Origin: Capsicum annuum
Lineage: Eukaryota; Streptophyta; Magnoliopsida; Solanales; Solanaceae
Length of the DNA stretch: 64,000 bases
NCBI RefSeq assembly: GCF_002878395.1
Contig: NC_061115.1
Span: forward strand, 93,174,515 to 93,238,514
Direction: 5' to 3'
Shown: in pieces, positions 20,831 to 31,932 of the stretch
Layout of the letters: every line of letters starts with the position of its first letter
Position numbering within the stretch: position 1 is the first letter of the stretch
Made by a program: the position numbers and the translations under genes
The notes under the pieces: model-generated
Seen by the model: only the letters and a program-made list of their open reading frames with translations
What the model was told of the DNA's origin: nothing
Databases searched by the model: none

Positions 20831-21900
20831 TCATGTGGAGGAGAAAAAACAAGAGTTGGTGAAAGATATTACCAGTTGGCTAACCTTAAGGTTCGTCTCT
20901 TGGACTCTAAGGATGGAAGTTTGATAGTGAAAGAGGTGGTGAAGTTATCTCTTTATGCTAAGGTGAAAGAGAAGCAGGTTTTGTATCCTACCTAGATGTA
21001 GATTAAGGGTGATGTTAATAGCAGAAAGTAATTATTTCTAAGATTGGTGGTGATGGTATCTTGAAGTACCAAGGTAAGTTATCTTTTCTCGATTTTGATG
21101 GGTTGTGAGAGAGGATATTGGCCAAGGCTTATGAATTGAGGTACACTATCTATCTTGGTTTGATGAAGATGTACCATAATTTGAAAGAGATCTATTTGTG
21201 TAATAACCTGAAGTGTGATATGGCGAATTTTGTGGCCAAGTGTATGATTTGTCAACAAGTGAAGGTGGAGCACTTGAAACCTAGTGGGTTGTGTCAAGAG
21301 ATTGAGTTTCCCAAATAGAAATGGGAAGTGATCAATATAGATTTTGTTACTGTTCTTCCGTGGTCCCGCCATCAGTTTGTTTCGATTTGGGTCATCACGG
21401 ATAGGATAACTAAGTCTGCTTATTTCTTACCTGTGAAGACTAACTACTCTTCTAAGTATTATGCAAGGTTATTCATTCAGGAGATCGTGAACTTACATGG
21501 TGATCTAGTTTCCATTATATCTGATCAAGGTTCTCAGTTCTCCTCAAACTTTTCGTATTCTTTTTAGAGAGGTTTGGGAACTAAAGTGAACCTTAGCACC
21601 GCTTTCCACTATAAGACGGATGGACAAGTGGAGAAGACCATTCATACTTTAGAGGATATGCTAAGGTCTTGTATGCTTGACTTTGGTGATAGTTGGGTTG
21701 ATCATTTACCCCTCATAGAGTTTGCTTATAATAATATCTATCACACAAGTATTGGGATAGCTCTATTTGAGGCTTTGTATGGAAGGAGATGTCGTTCTCC
21801 TATCGGGGGTTCGAGGTTGGCGAGGCTGGGATATTCAGTCCCAATTTTGTTCATCAGGCTATGGACAAGGTAAAGCTGATTTGGGATAGGCTTAAGACCG
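20831..21900 (+). pseudogene. gypsy B integrase
   Basis: After a degraded linker, the zinc finger reads AYELRYTIYLGLMKMYHN (His to Tyr/Leu changes at the usual HSxxxGxH) and CMICQQVKVEHLKP (about 21245). The core has INIDFVTVLPW (first Asp, about 21335), VSIISDQGSQFSSNF (second Asp, about 21510) and the Glu in GQVEKTIHTLEDML (about 21625). FAYNNIYHTSIGIA and GRRCRSPIGG follow. The region is one frame from 21118 with stops at 21316, 21565 and later. It is fairly well kept apart from those stops. Confidence 0.86.
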
Positions 21901-22392
21901 CCCAAAGTCACTAAAAGTCCTATGAAGATGTGAGACAGAGGTATTTGAAATTTGAAGTTGGTGATTGGGTGTTCTTGAAGATATATCTCATGAAGGGAGT
22001 GATGTGGTTTGGAAAGAAGGGAAACCTTAATCCCCGTTATATGGGGTCTTATTTGATCTTGAATAGAGTGGGTAATGTGGCTTATGAGTGAGAGTTGCCT
22101 CCTTGTATGGGTTTTGTTCACCCCTTTTTCATGTTTTGATGCGGAGGAAGTGCGTGGGTGATCCTTCTTTGGTGGATCCATTGGAAAGTGTTGATGTTTT
22201 GGACTCCTTGTTGTATGAGGAAATCTCAGTTAAGATTTTGGACCAGTAAGTCCAACAGTTGTAGACAAAGAAAGTGGCTTTGGTGAAGGTTCTATAGAGG
22301 AACCAAAAGTTTGAAGGAGCTACTTGGGAAGCTAAAGAGGACATGAAATCCAAGTACCCATTATTATTCCCCATTCTAGATAATCGTGCTTA
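21901..22392 (+). pseudogene. gypsy B integrase C-terminus with chromodomain-like tail
   Basis: The segment begins YLKFEVGDWVFLKI (about 21940) and MKGVMWFGKKGNLNPRYMG. A frame change near 22135 precedes RRKCVGDPSLVDPLESVDV. The tail has VKVL, a stop in place of Trp, RNQKFEGATWEAKEDM and KSKYPLLFP, ending at TAA near 22392. This is the same architecture as family A, though the sequence differs enough to be a separate family. Confidence 0.82.
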
Positions 22393-22524
22393 AGGTATGT
22401 GTTAATCATAACATTTTGTTTTCTATCTTTGTTAAAGGTAAGTATGGTTGTATTTCGTGTTAAATCATGCTAAGGAATGCCTTGTCCCATCATTCGAGGA
22501 TGAATGATCCTAAGGAGGGGTGAA

Positions 22525-24410
22525 TGTAACATCCCGGGTTTTGGTCCTAGAAAAATTTATGAATTTTAAGCTTATTGCCTTGATTACAATGCCCTTATAA
22601 ATTGTAAGGTGTCATTTATGTTATAGGACCCAAATTGTAGGGTGAACAGTGGAGGTTGCCCTTGGTTTTTGCTATGATTAGATTGCCCCCTAGAGAGTTG
22701 TAAAGATTCAATATGAGTCGTGTTGTCCAAGTCGTTGGGTGTCCAGTGTTTGCCCAAATGGTTTCTGTGTTGACTATGACTAGAATGTATGAGTCGTAGG
22801 GTTTCATTACGAGCCATCGGGTTCAAGACGTATGGTCAGCAATGTGTGAGCGCAAGGACACTGTCAAGCCTACGAGTGGATGATATGAGTCTTAGGGTAA
22901 CCCTATGAGTTGTAAGGTCATCCATAGCAATTGAGCGAAAAATTTCAGTCTTTTTTTTAAGGGTACTGTGGACATTTTTCATTTTCTCCAAATCATAACC
23001 GATGACTTAAAACCCTGTTAGGGTGTCATTATCACTCAACAAACAATTAAAATAGCTTCTTAAACACTCTCAACACTCCAAGTTCAAGATACTTAGGGTT
23101 TCTAAGAAGTTGATCAATCAGAGCTCCCAAGGGAAAATTCTCTCCATAACTCTTGTTATTTCAGGCATGTTACTCTTCCCCAACTATTACTTTGTAAAAA
23201 CATGTATTTTAAATAGTTATCCATGTGGTCTTGATGGTGATTTTGGAACATGGGTTGAGGGTTTTGAATGATTGTTGTTAATGTGATGTTTCATATTTAC
23301 ATATGCATTGTTTATATTTAAATGGTGGTTCCTGAAATCAATGTGACGCATGGGTATGGTGAACAAACTAGGGGAATGTGATTTCCCCAAATTTTGTGAA
23401 TACTGACAATTGAATTGGTAATAACCCCAACCCAATTTTGTGAAGGTGGTTTTGAGAACAAGTAAAGATTGCACTAAACTAATTTTCGGAGCAATTGCAT
23501 GATATAAAGAGGTTATTGAAACAGGATAGTTTGATTTAATGAATAAAGTGAGTCGATCTTTCCCCCACCTTGTATTAATGAACAAAGGGAGTTGTTCTCC
23601 CGAGTTACAATTATAACTAAACGCACTGGGGCCCGACCAGGGGGTGAGAGCTGGGGCCCATATAGCCCATGGGTACTATTATTATTACAGTTAAGCTACA
23701 TAATCTAGGCTAAAGTTTTAAAGTGCATGATAAACCTTGTTCCCTATCCCAATATCTTATATAAGTATATATGTATGCTTACATGTTTGTGAACATGTAT
23801 ATTGAGTTGAACTGGATTATTAAACTGCCATTATTTTATCCCTATCCTTGAGTTACATGCTAGTTCTCAACCCACTAACCATCTCTAGACGCTTTATCCC
23901 TACGCGATACAAGGTCCAAAGTCAATCCTACTTTTCCTGTATAGTGTTAGGTGGATCGGCTAGGTTTGTTAGTCGTTTCGGTGAAGTGTAAGCTTCCATT
24001 CTCCACTTGATCATTCCATCAGTTTCCTTTTCATAAACAAGATTTAAAGAGTTCACATTAACATTGTATTGTTATGGTCATTGTCAGGGTTGGGTGCATG
24101 TCCCGACATATTATTTTCAGTCTAGTAGAGGCTTTATGGATATTACTATGGGTTTGGGTATTGGTTGTTGGTTATTGGTTATTGGTTATTGGTTATTGGT
24201 TATTGGTTATTGGTTATTGGTTATCGGCTGTCGGTTGTTGACAAAACTTAAATATCTTTTAAGTTCTTGAGCATGTTATCTTGTTATATTTCGAAATTCA
24301 ACCGTTGCTAGTGTTGTATCCTGTTTGGCAAGGCAAAGGGGGGTGGTCTCTTGTCCTCAGTGAATACTTGAGATACCCATCACGGCTAGGCCCTGGATTG
24401 GGTCGTGACA
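22525..24410 (+). repeat. 3' LTR of gypsy B
   Basis: It starts TGTAACATCCCGGG three bases after the polypurine tract and ends GGGTCGTGACA, about 1.89 kb. The U3 region at about 22690-22930 is packed with variants of TGAGTCGTAGGGT and TACGAGCC. A related LTR is the solo copy at 59561-61817, which shares the GGTTGAGGGTTT and GGCCCTGG...TGACA segments. No gene lies inside. Confidence 0.88.
24158..24240 (+). repeat. Heptamer minisatellite (GGTTATT)n in the gypsy B LTR
   Basis: The unit GGTTATT is repeated about ten times with a few variants at both ends (GGTTGTT, GGTTATC, GGCTGTC). It is close in length to the plant telomere heptamer but not in sequence (TTTAGGG). The open frame across it would give a repeated Leu/Val/Ile/Gly/Tyr/Trp string and is not a gene. 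Confidence 0.9.
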
Positions 24411-26711
24411 CCGTAAGGCGTACTCATACATGGATCTGCATTGAAAAGGCGCAGTAGGGATGGGTATGGTCCACTGGTACTCAGTAGGTATCATTGTCCG
24501 ATTGAGTAAAGTAGAAAATAAAGCATATAAACACAAACTATGGGCACGTCACCTGGAATCAGAAAATATCCCAAACGGTAGCCTACACCGTTTCCACTAA
24601 TAGTTCTAATATATACAAATATAACAAATACATGTTAAGGAAAGAAGAACAAATATACACGTACATCAACTACAAGTATAGGAAGACAGAACAAATGGAT
24701 AATATCAAGACAAAGATAGAAATACAATTACAACATAAGCTCAATATATGAAGAGAAATGAAGAAGAAGATGATGATGATGGTGATGATGATGATGTGAT
24801 GCACGAGGTTGTTGTACAACCTCTGTATATACATACAAAGCTAAATCTTCCCAATGTATGACCCATGGGGGGTTCGTCAACCCGTATACAACCAATATCA
24901 AATATCAATATTCATATCTCTTCTCCGACACATACATCGGTAGAGGGTTTTTAAAGATGTCACATTTTCTATCAGAAAAGCCAGTGTTTCCAGTATTTCC
25001 ACGGTGGTACCAATGTTTCATAAACGAAAATGGTATGATGATGTAATGCTCACAACCAACCAAAATGAGAATATCCAATATCCAACCGATATAACAACTG
25101 TGTAAGCCAAAAATCCACTCAAATTGACCAACCATCCACAATCCAATAAATTTAGAAAACCATCAGGTGAAACATGAAAGAAAATGTCCTTGATACCACA
25201 TAAATCCCAAAATCTTGGTTTTTTCCACCAAAAGAGTGTAACCAAACATACATATATCATTACCAGGACAACAATATCATATAAGACCCCACAAGGTCAC
25301 ACATAGTAAAGAATGTTTCAAACCATTGAATATTATTCACATAGGCTCCCACACGAGCACATGAATCACCTAACACATTTTCCATGATACAACCCCATAC
25401 CCATAGCATGCTTTTACATGATTATTTACTACCCAACCTATTCTGAATAAAGTTAATCCATAACCTACCTCGAATGCCAAAAACTGAAATGATTAAGCCT
25501 TTAGCATTGAGATTACACCTCGTACATGGAACAGGAATAAGCTAAAACATACAAATACAGAATCTACACATCAAAAGAAAGCCATTGATACCCATATTGA
25601 CCACTTTCAAATTAGGGTCAAAACAGACTCTCAAAATGGGTTCTCGAAAAAAAAAAGGGGTAAAACTAAATTTTTTATTCAAAAATATATTTCCCATGAT
25701 TAAAGAAACCCATATAAGAAAACTCAAGTGAAAATGGTTTGTAATTGAGGTTTAAATCAGAAAAAAAATACTATTTTAGGTCCCCCGAGACAATCCCCAA
25801 ATTTCACCTTTCAGATCCAAGTTTTAGCAAAGTTTAGCTGATAAAAATCAAAAAAAGTAATTAGAATAAGGATTTGGAGTTTACCAAAGCTTAAAAATGG
25901 AAGACATAACTCAAAAACTTGAACCCCAAGATCCAAGTCTCAGAAATGGTGAAGGAATCGTGAAAAGTGGTATTTAAAAATACTACGTGACGCTAAAGCG
26001 GACCATGGGCCGCTATAGCAGTACCTACGCCAAGGTGATAGTCCGCTTAAGAAGACATTGGGCCGCTTTAGCGATAAGCACTAAAGTGCCTATGTTACCA
26101 CTTTAGAGGTACCTGCTAGGTGGCTAGGGCCACATTAGTCCCAAAGAGCCGCTAAAACGCCCAAAATGCCTCTTTAGCGGCCACACTAGCAGCAGTGCAC
26201 CAGGTGGAAACTTAGAGAATTTCGAATATTTGCAGAGCCCTTAAGATTCATTTAAAATCTCTAGAATGCAAACAGACTTTACTACCCTATCAAATTCGAT
26301 GCACCAGACTTAATAGCGGTCTCAAATTTTTAAAAAGACGTGGTTTTCACAAAGTTGATCCCCAAAATCTAATCTCACAACTTTCTAAACCAAGGGTCGA
26401 AATGTGATATAAAATCCATAAAGCTAAACCAACCAAGTTACCAATCTAAAATCAATGTTCTGGACCTGCTGGCGTAATCTGTTTTGCCATCCAACACACA
26501 AATCAATAAATATTGACCAAAGTCAACTATAAGGCTTTTCAAGCCATCAAAGATAACCATTTCACATATTTCACATCAAAAAATATTGGGAACCACGCCA
26601 AACATCCCCACACTCTAGAAATACCATAATAAAACCACGGGGAGGAGTAAAATGGTCAAATCACACAAAATCACATACTTCACACAAAACACCAAAAATC
26701 AGGTCATTACA
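24411..26711 (-). repeat. 3' LTR of gypsy C, truncated by gypsy B
   Basis: It matches the complete LTR from about 32311 to 34643. The first ~378 bp on the plus-strand side (31933-32310) are missing exactly at the end of gypsy B. The right end AGGTCATTACA at 26711 is the LTR start on the minus strand. It contains a CGCTAAAGCGG word block at about 25985-26190. Confidence 0.87.
24761..24800. repeat. GAA/GAT trinucleotide microsatellite
   Basis: AAGAAGAAGA passes into repeated TGATGATGA with one GGT interruption. It lies inside the gypsy C LTR; the matching part of the complete LTR (about 32655-32690) has only a short degenerate version, so the array expanded in this copy or decayed in the other. 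Confidence 0.85.
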
Positions 26712-28180
26712 TCATCCACCACTAAGAATCTAATTCGTCCTTGAACTAAAGGAAATAGAAATACCTGAATCAGCAAAAAACTGGGGATAACTACTATGCA
26801 TATCAGACTCGACCTCTCAAGCAGACTCATCAACAGGCCGATGCCTCCACTGGAACTTAACCACATGAATAACCCAAGAATGCAACCATCTGACATCCTT
26901 GGCTAGAATGGAAACAAGCTCATCTATACAAGACAATCGCTCATCTAGATGGAATGAATCCCATAGAATGATATGAGACTCATCTAGAATGTAACATCAA
27001 AGCATGGAAACATGAAAAACTGGATGAACAACTGATAAATTGGAGGTAAAGCCAAATCATAAGACATATCACCAATTGTCCGAAGGATATCAAAAGGTCC
27101 AATAAACCTGGGGATAAGCTTTCACCCTCTTCCCAAACTTCAACACACCTTTCATGGGTGACACACAAAGAAAGACATGATCACCAACACCGAACCTCAG
27201 GCCATGAAGCCTATGATACACATAGCATTTCTGCCTACTCTAAGCTACCCGAAGTCTATCCTCGATGACCCAAAGCCTATCCAAAGACTTATGAAGTAAG
27301 TTTGTACCTCAAGGTTTGATCTAGAAAACATTGAACCAACCAATTGAAGAGCGATAATGCCTTCCATACAAAGCCTCGAAGGGAGCTATCTCAATACTGG
27401 ATTGATAGCTATGATTATACTTAAAATCCGCCAAGGCTAGATACAGTTTCCACTGCCTTCAAATTCTAACACACAAGCGTGGAGCATATCCTCCAAAACT
27501 TCAATAGTCCGCTCTGACTGACCATCGATCTGGGGTTGAAATGTTGTGCTAAGATCAACCCAAGTGCCTTACTCCTCCTAAAAAGTCTTTAGAAATTAAG
27601 ATGTGAACACTAGACCTTGATCTGAAATGATAGTCACTGGCACCCCATTAATACGTGCTATTTCACGAATGTAGATACGGGCCAACCTCTCAGCACCAAA
27701 GGAAATCTTAACTGGAATAAAATTAGCAGATTTGGTCAACCGATCCATGATGACCTAAACACTATTCAAACTATGAGAAGTATGAGGCAACCAAGTCACA
27801 AAGTCTATAGTGATTCATTCCCATTTCCACTTAGGAATGGGAAACCTTTGAAGCAAACTATAGGTCTTAAGGGCTCGACTTTCACCTGCTGGCAACATAG
27901 GCATCGAGCAATAAAGTCTGCTACGTCTTTCTTCATACCACCCCAGTCGTAATCTTGTCTCAAATCACAATCCATCTTAGTCAATCTCGAATGAAAGGAA
28001 TATCTGGAACAATAATCCTCATCCAAAATCAATCTAATCCTATCACCTACTCTCGAAATACAAACTCGACCACCAATCCTCAAGACACTGTCTGGACCAA
28101 GTGGGACTTCCTTAGACTTACCACTCAATACCTTATCTCGAATTTCTCTCAATCTAATATCGTTAAACTGATGAGCTCAA
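26712..28180 (-). pseudogene. gypsy C integrase and chromodomain-like tail, first copy
   Basis: Read leftward, the zinc finger region gives DEDYCSRYSFHSRLTKM and CLCCQQVKVEPLRP (about 28050-27860). The core follows at about 27800-27350, with TDGQSE-type text visible near 27525. The C-terminal part near 27160-26990 is disrupted. The tail reads VRWLHSWVIHVVKFQWRH, then RPVDESA with a stop for Trp and EVESDMHSSYPQFF (about 26890-26775). Several frames are needed to follow it, with stops throughout. Confidence 0.8.
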
Positions 28181-29024
28181 ATCTACTCCATTAAGGAAGA
28201 CCTGGCCTCCACAAATGCCAAAACACACCCAGGTGTCAAAACATAAAGCCTAACTATCTGGTTAACCAAATAATAAACCTCTACGGCCAAAGGCCTTTCC
28301 TGGATCAAAAGATGCACTAAAATACCCATGCTAGTCGATTTTTGGCTCAAGGCATCTATAACCATATTAGCCTTGCCTAGATGATAGCAAATAGTCAAGT
28401 CATAATCCTTAAGCAACTCAAATCAATGATGCTACCTTATATTAATATCTCGCTGAGTGAAGAAATACTAAAGGCTATGATGATCTAAGAAAATTTCATA
28501 ACAGATTCCATACAAGTAGTGCCTCCACAACTTCAAAGAAAAAACAACTACGCACAACTCTAAATCATTGAAAGGGTAATTCTTCTCATGAGGCTTTAAT
28601 TGTAGAGAAGCATAAGCAATCACCTTTCCCTCGTATGTCAACACAACATCTAGGACTATGCTTGAAGGATCACAAAAGATGATAGAACCCATGCCCTCCC
28701 TGGGCAAAATCAAGATAAGAGCCAAAGTCAATAAATCCTTGAGGTTTTGAAAGCCTACCTCATAAACATCGACCACTTAGAGAAAATCTTCTTCTGAGTC
28801 AACTTAGTCAATGGAGCCACATAGATGAAAAACCCTCAACAAAATGCCAATAGTAACCTTTTAAACAAAAAAAACTTTGAATCTAGATAGGAGAAGTAGG
28901 TCTAGTCAAATCACGAACTGCTGTAATCTTTGTTGGATCAATCATAATACCCTCTTTACTTACCGTATGACCCAAGAAAGAGATAGAATTTAACCAAAAC
29001 TCACACTTGGAGAACTTAAGCATA
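28181..29024 (-). pseudogene. gypsy C RT connection and RNase H, block 1 of a duplication
   Basis: From about 29020 leftward: [45 protein letters not shown], then RNase H with [32 protein letters not shown] and [38 protein letters not shown] and DHHSL follow, and the tether CYHLGKANMVIDALSQKS (about 28380-28330). The palm with the catalytic Asp box is absent. The block recurs, diverged, immediately to the right. Confidence 0.82.
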
Positions 29025-29040
29025 ACCCATCTGCCCTATC

Positions 29041-29866
29041 AAGGAAGACTTGGCCTCCACGAATGCCAAAATACACCTAGGTGTCAAAATATCAAGCCTA
29101 ACCATTTAGTTATCTAACAACTGAACCTCTAAGGCCAAAGGTCTCTCCTAGGTCAAAAGATGCACCAAAAAACCCGTGCTAGTCGAGTTTTGGCTCAAGG
29201 CATTCACAAATACATTAGACTTACCCAGATGATAGAGAATAGTCATGTCATAATCCTTAAGCAAGTCAAGCCAATGACACTGCCTCATATTAAGATCTCA
29301 TTAAGTAAAGAAATACTAAAGGCTATGATGATCCGAGCAAATCTCACAACAGAGTCCATACAAGTAGTGCCTCTATAACTTCAAAGCAAAAACAACCACG
29401 CACAACTTCAAATCATGGATAGGGTAATTCCTCTCATGGGGCATCAACTAACGAGGAGCGTAAGTAATCACCTTACTCTCCTGCATCAACACAATATCTA
29501 GGATAACACCTGAAGTATCACAAAAGATGGTAAAATCCATGCCCTTCTCAGGAAAAGTCAAGATAGAAGCTAAAGTCAATAAATCCTTGAGGTTCTAAAA
29601 GCTCACTTCTCAAGCATCAGAAAACTTAGAGGAAATCTCCTTTTGAGACAACATAGTCAATGGAGCCACATAGATGAAATCCCTCAACAAAACGCCGATA
29701 GAAACCTTCCAAACCAAAAAAACTTTGAATTTCTATTGGAGAAGTAGGTCTAGCCTAATCACGAATTACTGCAATCTTGGTCGGATAGACCATAATACCA
29801 TCCTTGGTCATCACATGACCCAAGAAAGAGACAGACTCCAATTAAAACTCACACTTAGAGAACTTA
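29041..29866 (-). pseudogene. gypsy C RT connection and RNase H, block 2 of a duplication
   Basis: This block aligns with 28191-29022 over its whole length but differs at many positions. In several places it agrees instead with the equivalent region of the second C copy (about 35570-36340), for example around AATACACC and GTCAAAATATCAA. It encodes the same RT connection and RNase H in several frames with stops. To its right the sequence passes straight to protease, so the RT fingers and palm are missing from this copy. Recombination between two diverged C elements explains this better than a simple recent duplication. Confidence 0.75.
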
Positions 29867-31500
29867 ACACATATGCAAAGCTATGGTCTCGGTCTTAGCA
29901 TAACAATTTAGGACAACATGATAAATAGTTAACTAGTCCATACCCAAGATGACATCAAAATCTACCATATCTAATACTATCAGATCTACCCAGGTCTCAC
30001 GCTTAGCAAAAGTCAAAACACAAGATCGCTACACCTGATTAACCACTAAAGAGTATCATATGAGGGTCGATACAAAGATAGGCACATAAAGAGGCTCACA
30101 AGAAGAATCAAAACTCAAAGCAAAATATGCAGACACATAGGAGAAAGTCAACCCCAGATAAAATAACACAGATGTAAATCTAAAACAAACATAGATGATA
30201 CCTGTGATGATAGCATCGAAAGCCTCTGCCTCTAACCTGAAGGGTATAACATAGTACTGACCTAATCCTTTACCTGACTGGGTAGTCCCTTTACCACCAC
30301 CTTGAGCACTACTACCTATGCCTCTCGCATCTCTAGTAGAACCTCTACCTCTCATAACTGATATAAGAGTAGCTTTGAACACACGATATGGATAGTCTTG
30401 AAAAAATGATTAATTTTATCACAATATAGCAAACCCTGTAACCCAACTAAATAGAAGGAGGTATGGCTGAACTAGGACGACCACCCAAAGTAGCTGAACT
30501 AGAAAACCCACTATCTAAACTCTACAAGGCTGCTTGTACGGTTCTAACATGATACCCATAGAACCTCAAGAATCTATGACTTGATAAGTGTGATTTCTAA
30601 ACTCACCCAAATAGTGCACCTTCTTGGTGCCTCCCTCAGATGCTCGAAGAATAGACTCAATTATCTTAGCATGATCTATACTACTTTAAAATGACACTCC
30701 ATACACTACCATCTAAGTTATAGCAAGTGGAAGCGAAACATTCAACTCCTTCATAAATTTTTGAATCTTCTAAGTGGTAATACTGGCATAAGAATATGTA
30801 GACAAGGTATGGAATCGTGTCTCATACTCCACAACAGTCATAGAGCCCTGATCCAAGTGATTAAATTTATCTCTTCTCTCATCTCTCAAATTAAAAGGCA
30901 CAAATCTATCCCAAAAGGCCTCTATAAATTGATCCCAAGTTATCTCTGGCAAAATAAGAGGTTAGAAACCAATAAGTGGCCTCCACTAATCTCAGGTTGT
31001 ATTTTTCAATTGGTAAGTAGTATAAGCAACCCCATGCGACTTGAGCAAACCAAGGTTATGCAAATTCTCTCAACAATCCATCAAGAACTCATAAGCATCC
31101 TCATTTATAAAACCACTAAACCTAGAAGGGCATAAATAAGTAAATCTCTCAAACCTCTTTTGATCCCTAAAAGACATAACTGTACTCGCAATAATAAGAG
31201 GCATAGTAAATCTGGCTGGCTGAGAACCCATTTGAGAAGGCATATAGAAGAAGGCTGAACTTCAAATTTTTGAACACCATACTCAGATAAAAATGCTAAA
31301 GGAGGAACTACACTCGAAATTTGTAGAGTACCATATGTAAATATCGATATAATAGGAAAATCCATACTCATAATCGAAAGGACACTATAAGTAGACTCTG
31401 GCATAGACACGGGTGAAACACTTAGAGCTAGAGGAACACCAGGTGCACTCAAAGGCGCACCCTCCAAGTGGATCAACAAATAAACCAATAACCCCTTCAA
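29867..31500 (-). pseudogene. gypsy C gag and protease, first copy
   Basis: From right to left gag gives KRFERFTYLRPSRFSGF (about 31150), EDAYEFLMDC, ITWDQFIEAFWDRFVPFNLRD (about 30940) and SMTVVEYETRFHTLSTYS. The zinc-knuckle zone near 30450 is degenerate. AQGGGKGTTQSGKGLGQYYV (about 30300) is a Gly-rich linker. The protease reads VLFYLGLTFSYVSAYF near 30140, with Tyr where the catalytic Asp should be. MVDFDVILGMD follows near 29960. Stops are frequent and one side lacks RT. Confidence 0.82.
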
Positions 31501-31932
31501 GACCAGGGTAAAAGAACTCGATGGGGCTGAAATAGGACCATCTCTAATATGCTCATCTCAAGGCTCAAGGGAGATTCTTTTAGTTCTATCTCTAAATAAG
31601 GTAGATCTTAGTGCCCATTCTCTATGAGAGCCTAACCATGATTGGCAACTCACTCTCTAGACTGGGCTCTCTCTTCAGATAAAGGATCTAAATCTCTAAC
31701 CTCACTAGATCTAGTCCTCACTATTTGCATAGAAAAGAGTGAAATATGACTCAGAACACAAGGTATTAAAGATCCGTATGATATAGGATAAAATAAGAGA
31801 AGTTTTCCTTAAGATATCTTATAGCCTCTCAAAGATAGATATAAAAGTCTATGTACTGATCCACGATACTCTATTAGACACCTTGTTCTTACATTGTTGA
31901 GACCAATGAACCTAACTTATGTAATACCAATT
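31501..31932 (-). other. gypsy C leader with primer-binding site
   Basis: This stretch joins the LTR to gag. On the minus strand the bases after the LTR end (TCATGACA) read AATTGGTATTACATAAG, a decayed initiator tRNA-Met site keeping TGGTAT. No coding similarity is seen in the rest, apart from the extreme N-terminal part of gag, which is degraded. Confidence 0.6.

Larger units (their letters stand above)
19456..24410 (+). mobile_element. Ty3/gypsy family B, 3' half (chromovirus)
   Basis: Starting right at the copia LTR end, pol is read from the beginning of RT through integrase and chromodomain-like tail, then a polypurine tract (AAGGAGGGG, about 22512) and a complete 3' LTR. Gag, protease and the 5' LTR are absent, as expected if the copia element had inserted between protease and RT and the left half lies outside. 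The LTR end at 24410 touches gypsy C LTR sequence; CCGTA (24411-24415) would be the target duplication. Confidence 0.85.

Noticed and set aside
24158..24240. Interstitial telomere repeat
   Set aside because: The heptamer GGTTATT is not the plant telomere unit TTTAGGG in any phase or strand.
24064..24270. A frame encoding a repeated hydrophobic peptide, like a membrane protein
   Set aside because: The repeat comes from the GGTTATT minisatellite within an LTR.
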